Source: RGIG6353 sp045594565 (lineage in GTDB: Bacteria; Bacillota; Clostridia; Oscillospirales; SIG627). From it: a stretch of DNA of 14,331 nucleotides. How positions within the stretch are numbered: position 1 is the first letter of the stretch; each line of letters begins with the position of its first letter. A model generated the notes under the pieces. The model did not search any database and was not told the DNA's origin. It was given only the letters and a program-made list of their open reading frames with translations. Below are positions 14,165-14,331 of the stretch, piece after piece. Made by a program: the position numbers and the translations under genes. Where the stretch lies: contig JAZNYT010000087.1 in the NCBI GenBank assembly GCA_045594565.1, positions 1 through 14,331 on the forward strand, given 5' to 3'.

Positions 14165-14248
14165 GAACCACAGCATAATTTTTTTAGAAAATTTGTGTAA
14201 TTGTCAATGATGGGTGACACTTTTTGTAAAAATAAAAAACGATAGCAC

Positions 14249-14306
14249 TTGTCAAGGTGGAGAGGTGGAGATTTTCGCAAGAAAATACTACCTACTACCT
14301 TGACAA
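14249..14306. repeat. 58-base imperfect inverted repeat with GCAA loop
   Basis: Outer arms TTGTCAAGGT (14249-14258) and ACCTTGACAA (14297-14306) match perfectly; inward, AGGT (14263-14266) pairs with ACCT (14290-14293) and ATTTTC (14271-14276) with GAAAAT (14281-14286), closing on GCAA. Between the paired blocks, GGAG twice faces ACT twice, giving two regular internal loops. Confidence 0.7.
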
Positions 14307-14316
14307 CACTCCAAAA

Positions 14317-14325
14317 TGATATAAT
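14317..14325 (+). promoter_or_regulatory. Extended -10 promoter reading out of the right edge
   Basis: TGATATAAT at 14317-14325 fits the extended -10 form (TGnTATAAT). TTGACA at 14300-14305 is only 14 bases upstream, too close for a standard -35. The gene it would drive is beyond the window. Confidence 0.5.
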
Positions 14326-14331
14326 AGTTTT

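Larger units (their letters stand above)
12165..14331. mobile_element. End of an integrative element in tRNA-Thr (continues past the window)
   Basis: The element begins where the tRNA sequence diverges (12165) and holds a tyrosine recombinase gene with a structured upstream region. It runs off the window, so cargo, size and type (prophage, ICE or IME) are unknown. Bases 12165-12276 hold no gene; short direct repeats there (CAACTTTTT at 12243 and 12253; TGATTATTA at 12262 and 12271) may be recombinase arm sites. Confidence 0.7.

Noticed and set aside
14300..14325. TTGACA and TATAAT as a standard SigA promoter
   Set aside because: The spacer is 14 bases, too short; I kept only the extended -10 reading.

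Overview
The window is low-GC DNA of a spore-forming Clostridia-type Firmicute. This rests on strong Shine-Dalgarno sites, SigA-type promoters, a spoIID-spoIIQ pair, a SPSxQ-type cell-wall amidase, a CsaB-type pyruvyl transferase, and protein families typical of anaerobic gut Firmicutes (inference from sequence character only). Positions 1-12120 look like ordinary chromosome. From about 12165 to the right edge lies one end of an integrative element inserted in a tRNA-Thr gene.

Layout. (1) 1-1070: the end of a B12-binding radical SAM protein (TIGR03960-like), overlapping a TIGR03936/DUF2344 partner by one base. (2) 1141-3524: a tight operon behind a textbook promoter (TTGACA-N17-TATAAT). It encodes a membrane-anchored coiled-coil protein with a decayed NodB-like domain, an HprK-like kinase, a PqqD-like peptide-binding protein and a Ser/His-type S24/S26 peptidase. 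It looks like a peptide modification and processing module, yet no radical SAM enzyme, cyclase, transporter or precursor gene is visible. It ends in a perfect 18-bp bidirectional terminator. (3) 7348-3542, minus strand: an 8-TM membrane protein, a GT4-CsaB fusion and an amidase with an SH3b domain. These are surface-polymer and cell-wall functions with their own promoter. The hairpin between the last two genes buries the amidase ribosome-binding site.

(4) 7456-9181: spoIID-like and spoIIQ-like genes, the engulfment machinery that remodels forespore peptidoglycan, followed by a strong terminator. (5) 9257-10049: two small conserved-looking proteins of unknown function. (6) 10122-12066: a PHP-family phosphoesterase, a lipoprotein and a cytidine-deaminase-like protein with altered ribose-binding positions, ending in a terminator.

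(7) 12120-12164 is the 3' part of a tRNA-Thr(CGU) gene on the minus strand; its 5' half is absent. Next to it is a 512-aa tyrosine recombinase with an N-terminal helix-turn-helix and two unusual active-site positions. The 516 bases upstream of the recombinase hold no long gene but are dense with signals: a TTGCAT-N17-TATAAT promoter, tiny reading frames (one with tandem Trp codons), two intrinsic terminators, a perfect 17-bp palindrome, and at the far edge a 58-base imperfect inverted repeat closed by GCAA beside an outward-facing extended -10 promoter. The best candidates for something undescribed are the kinase/PqqD/peptidase operon and this recombinase leader with its structured edge.
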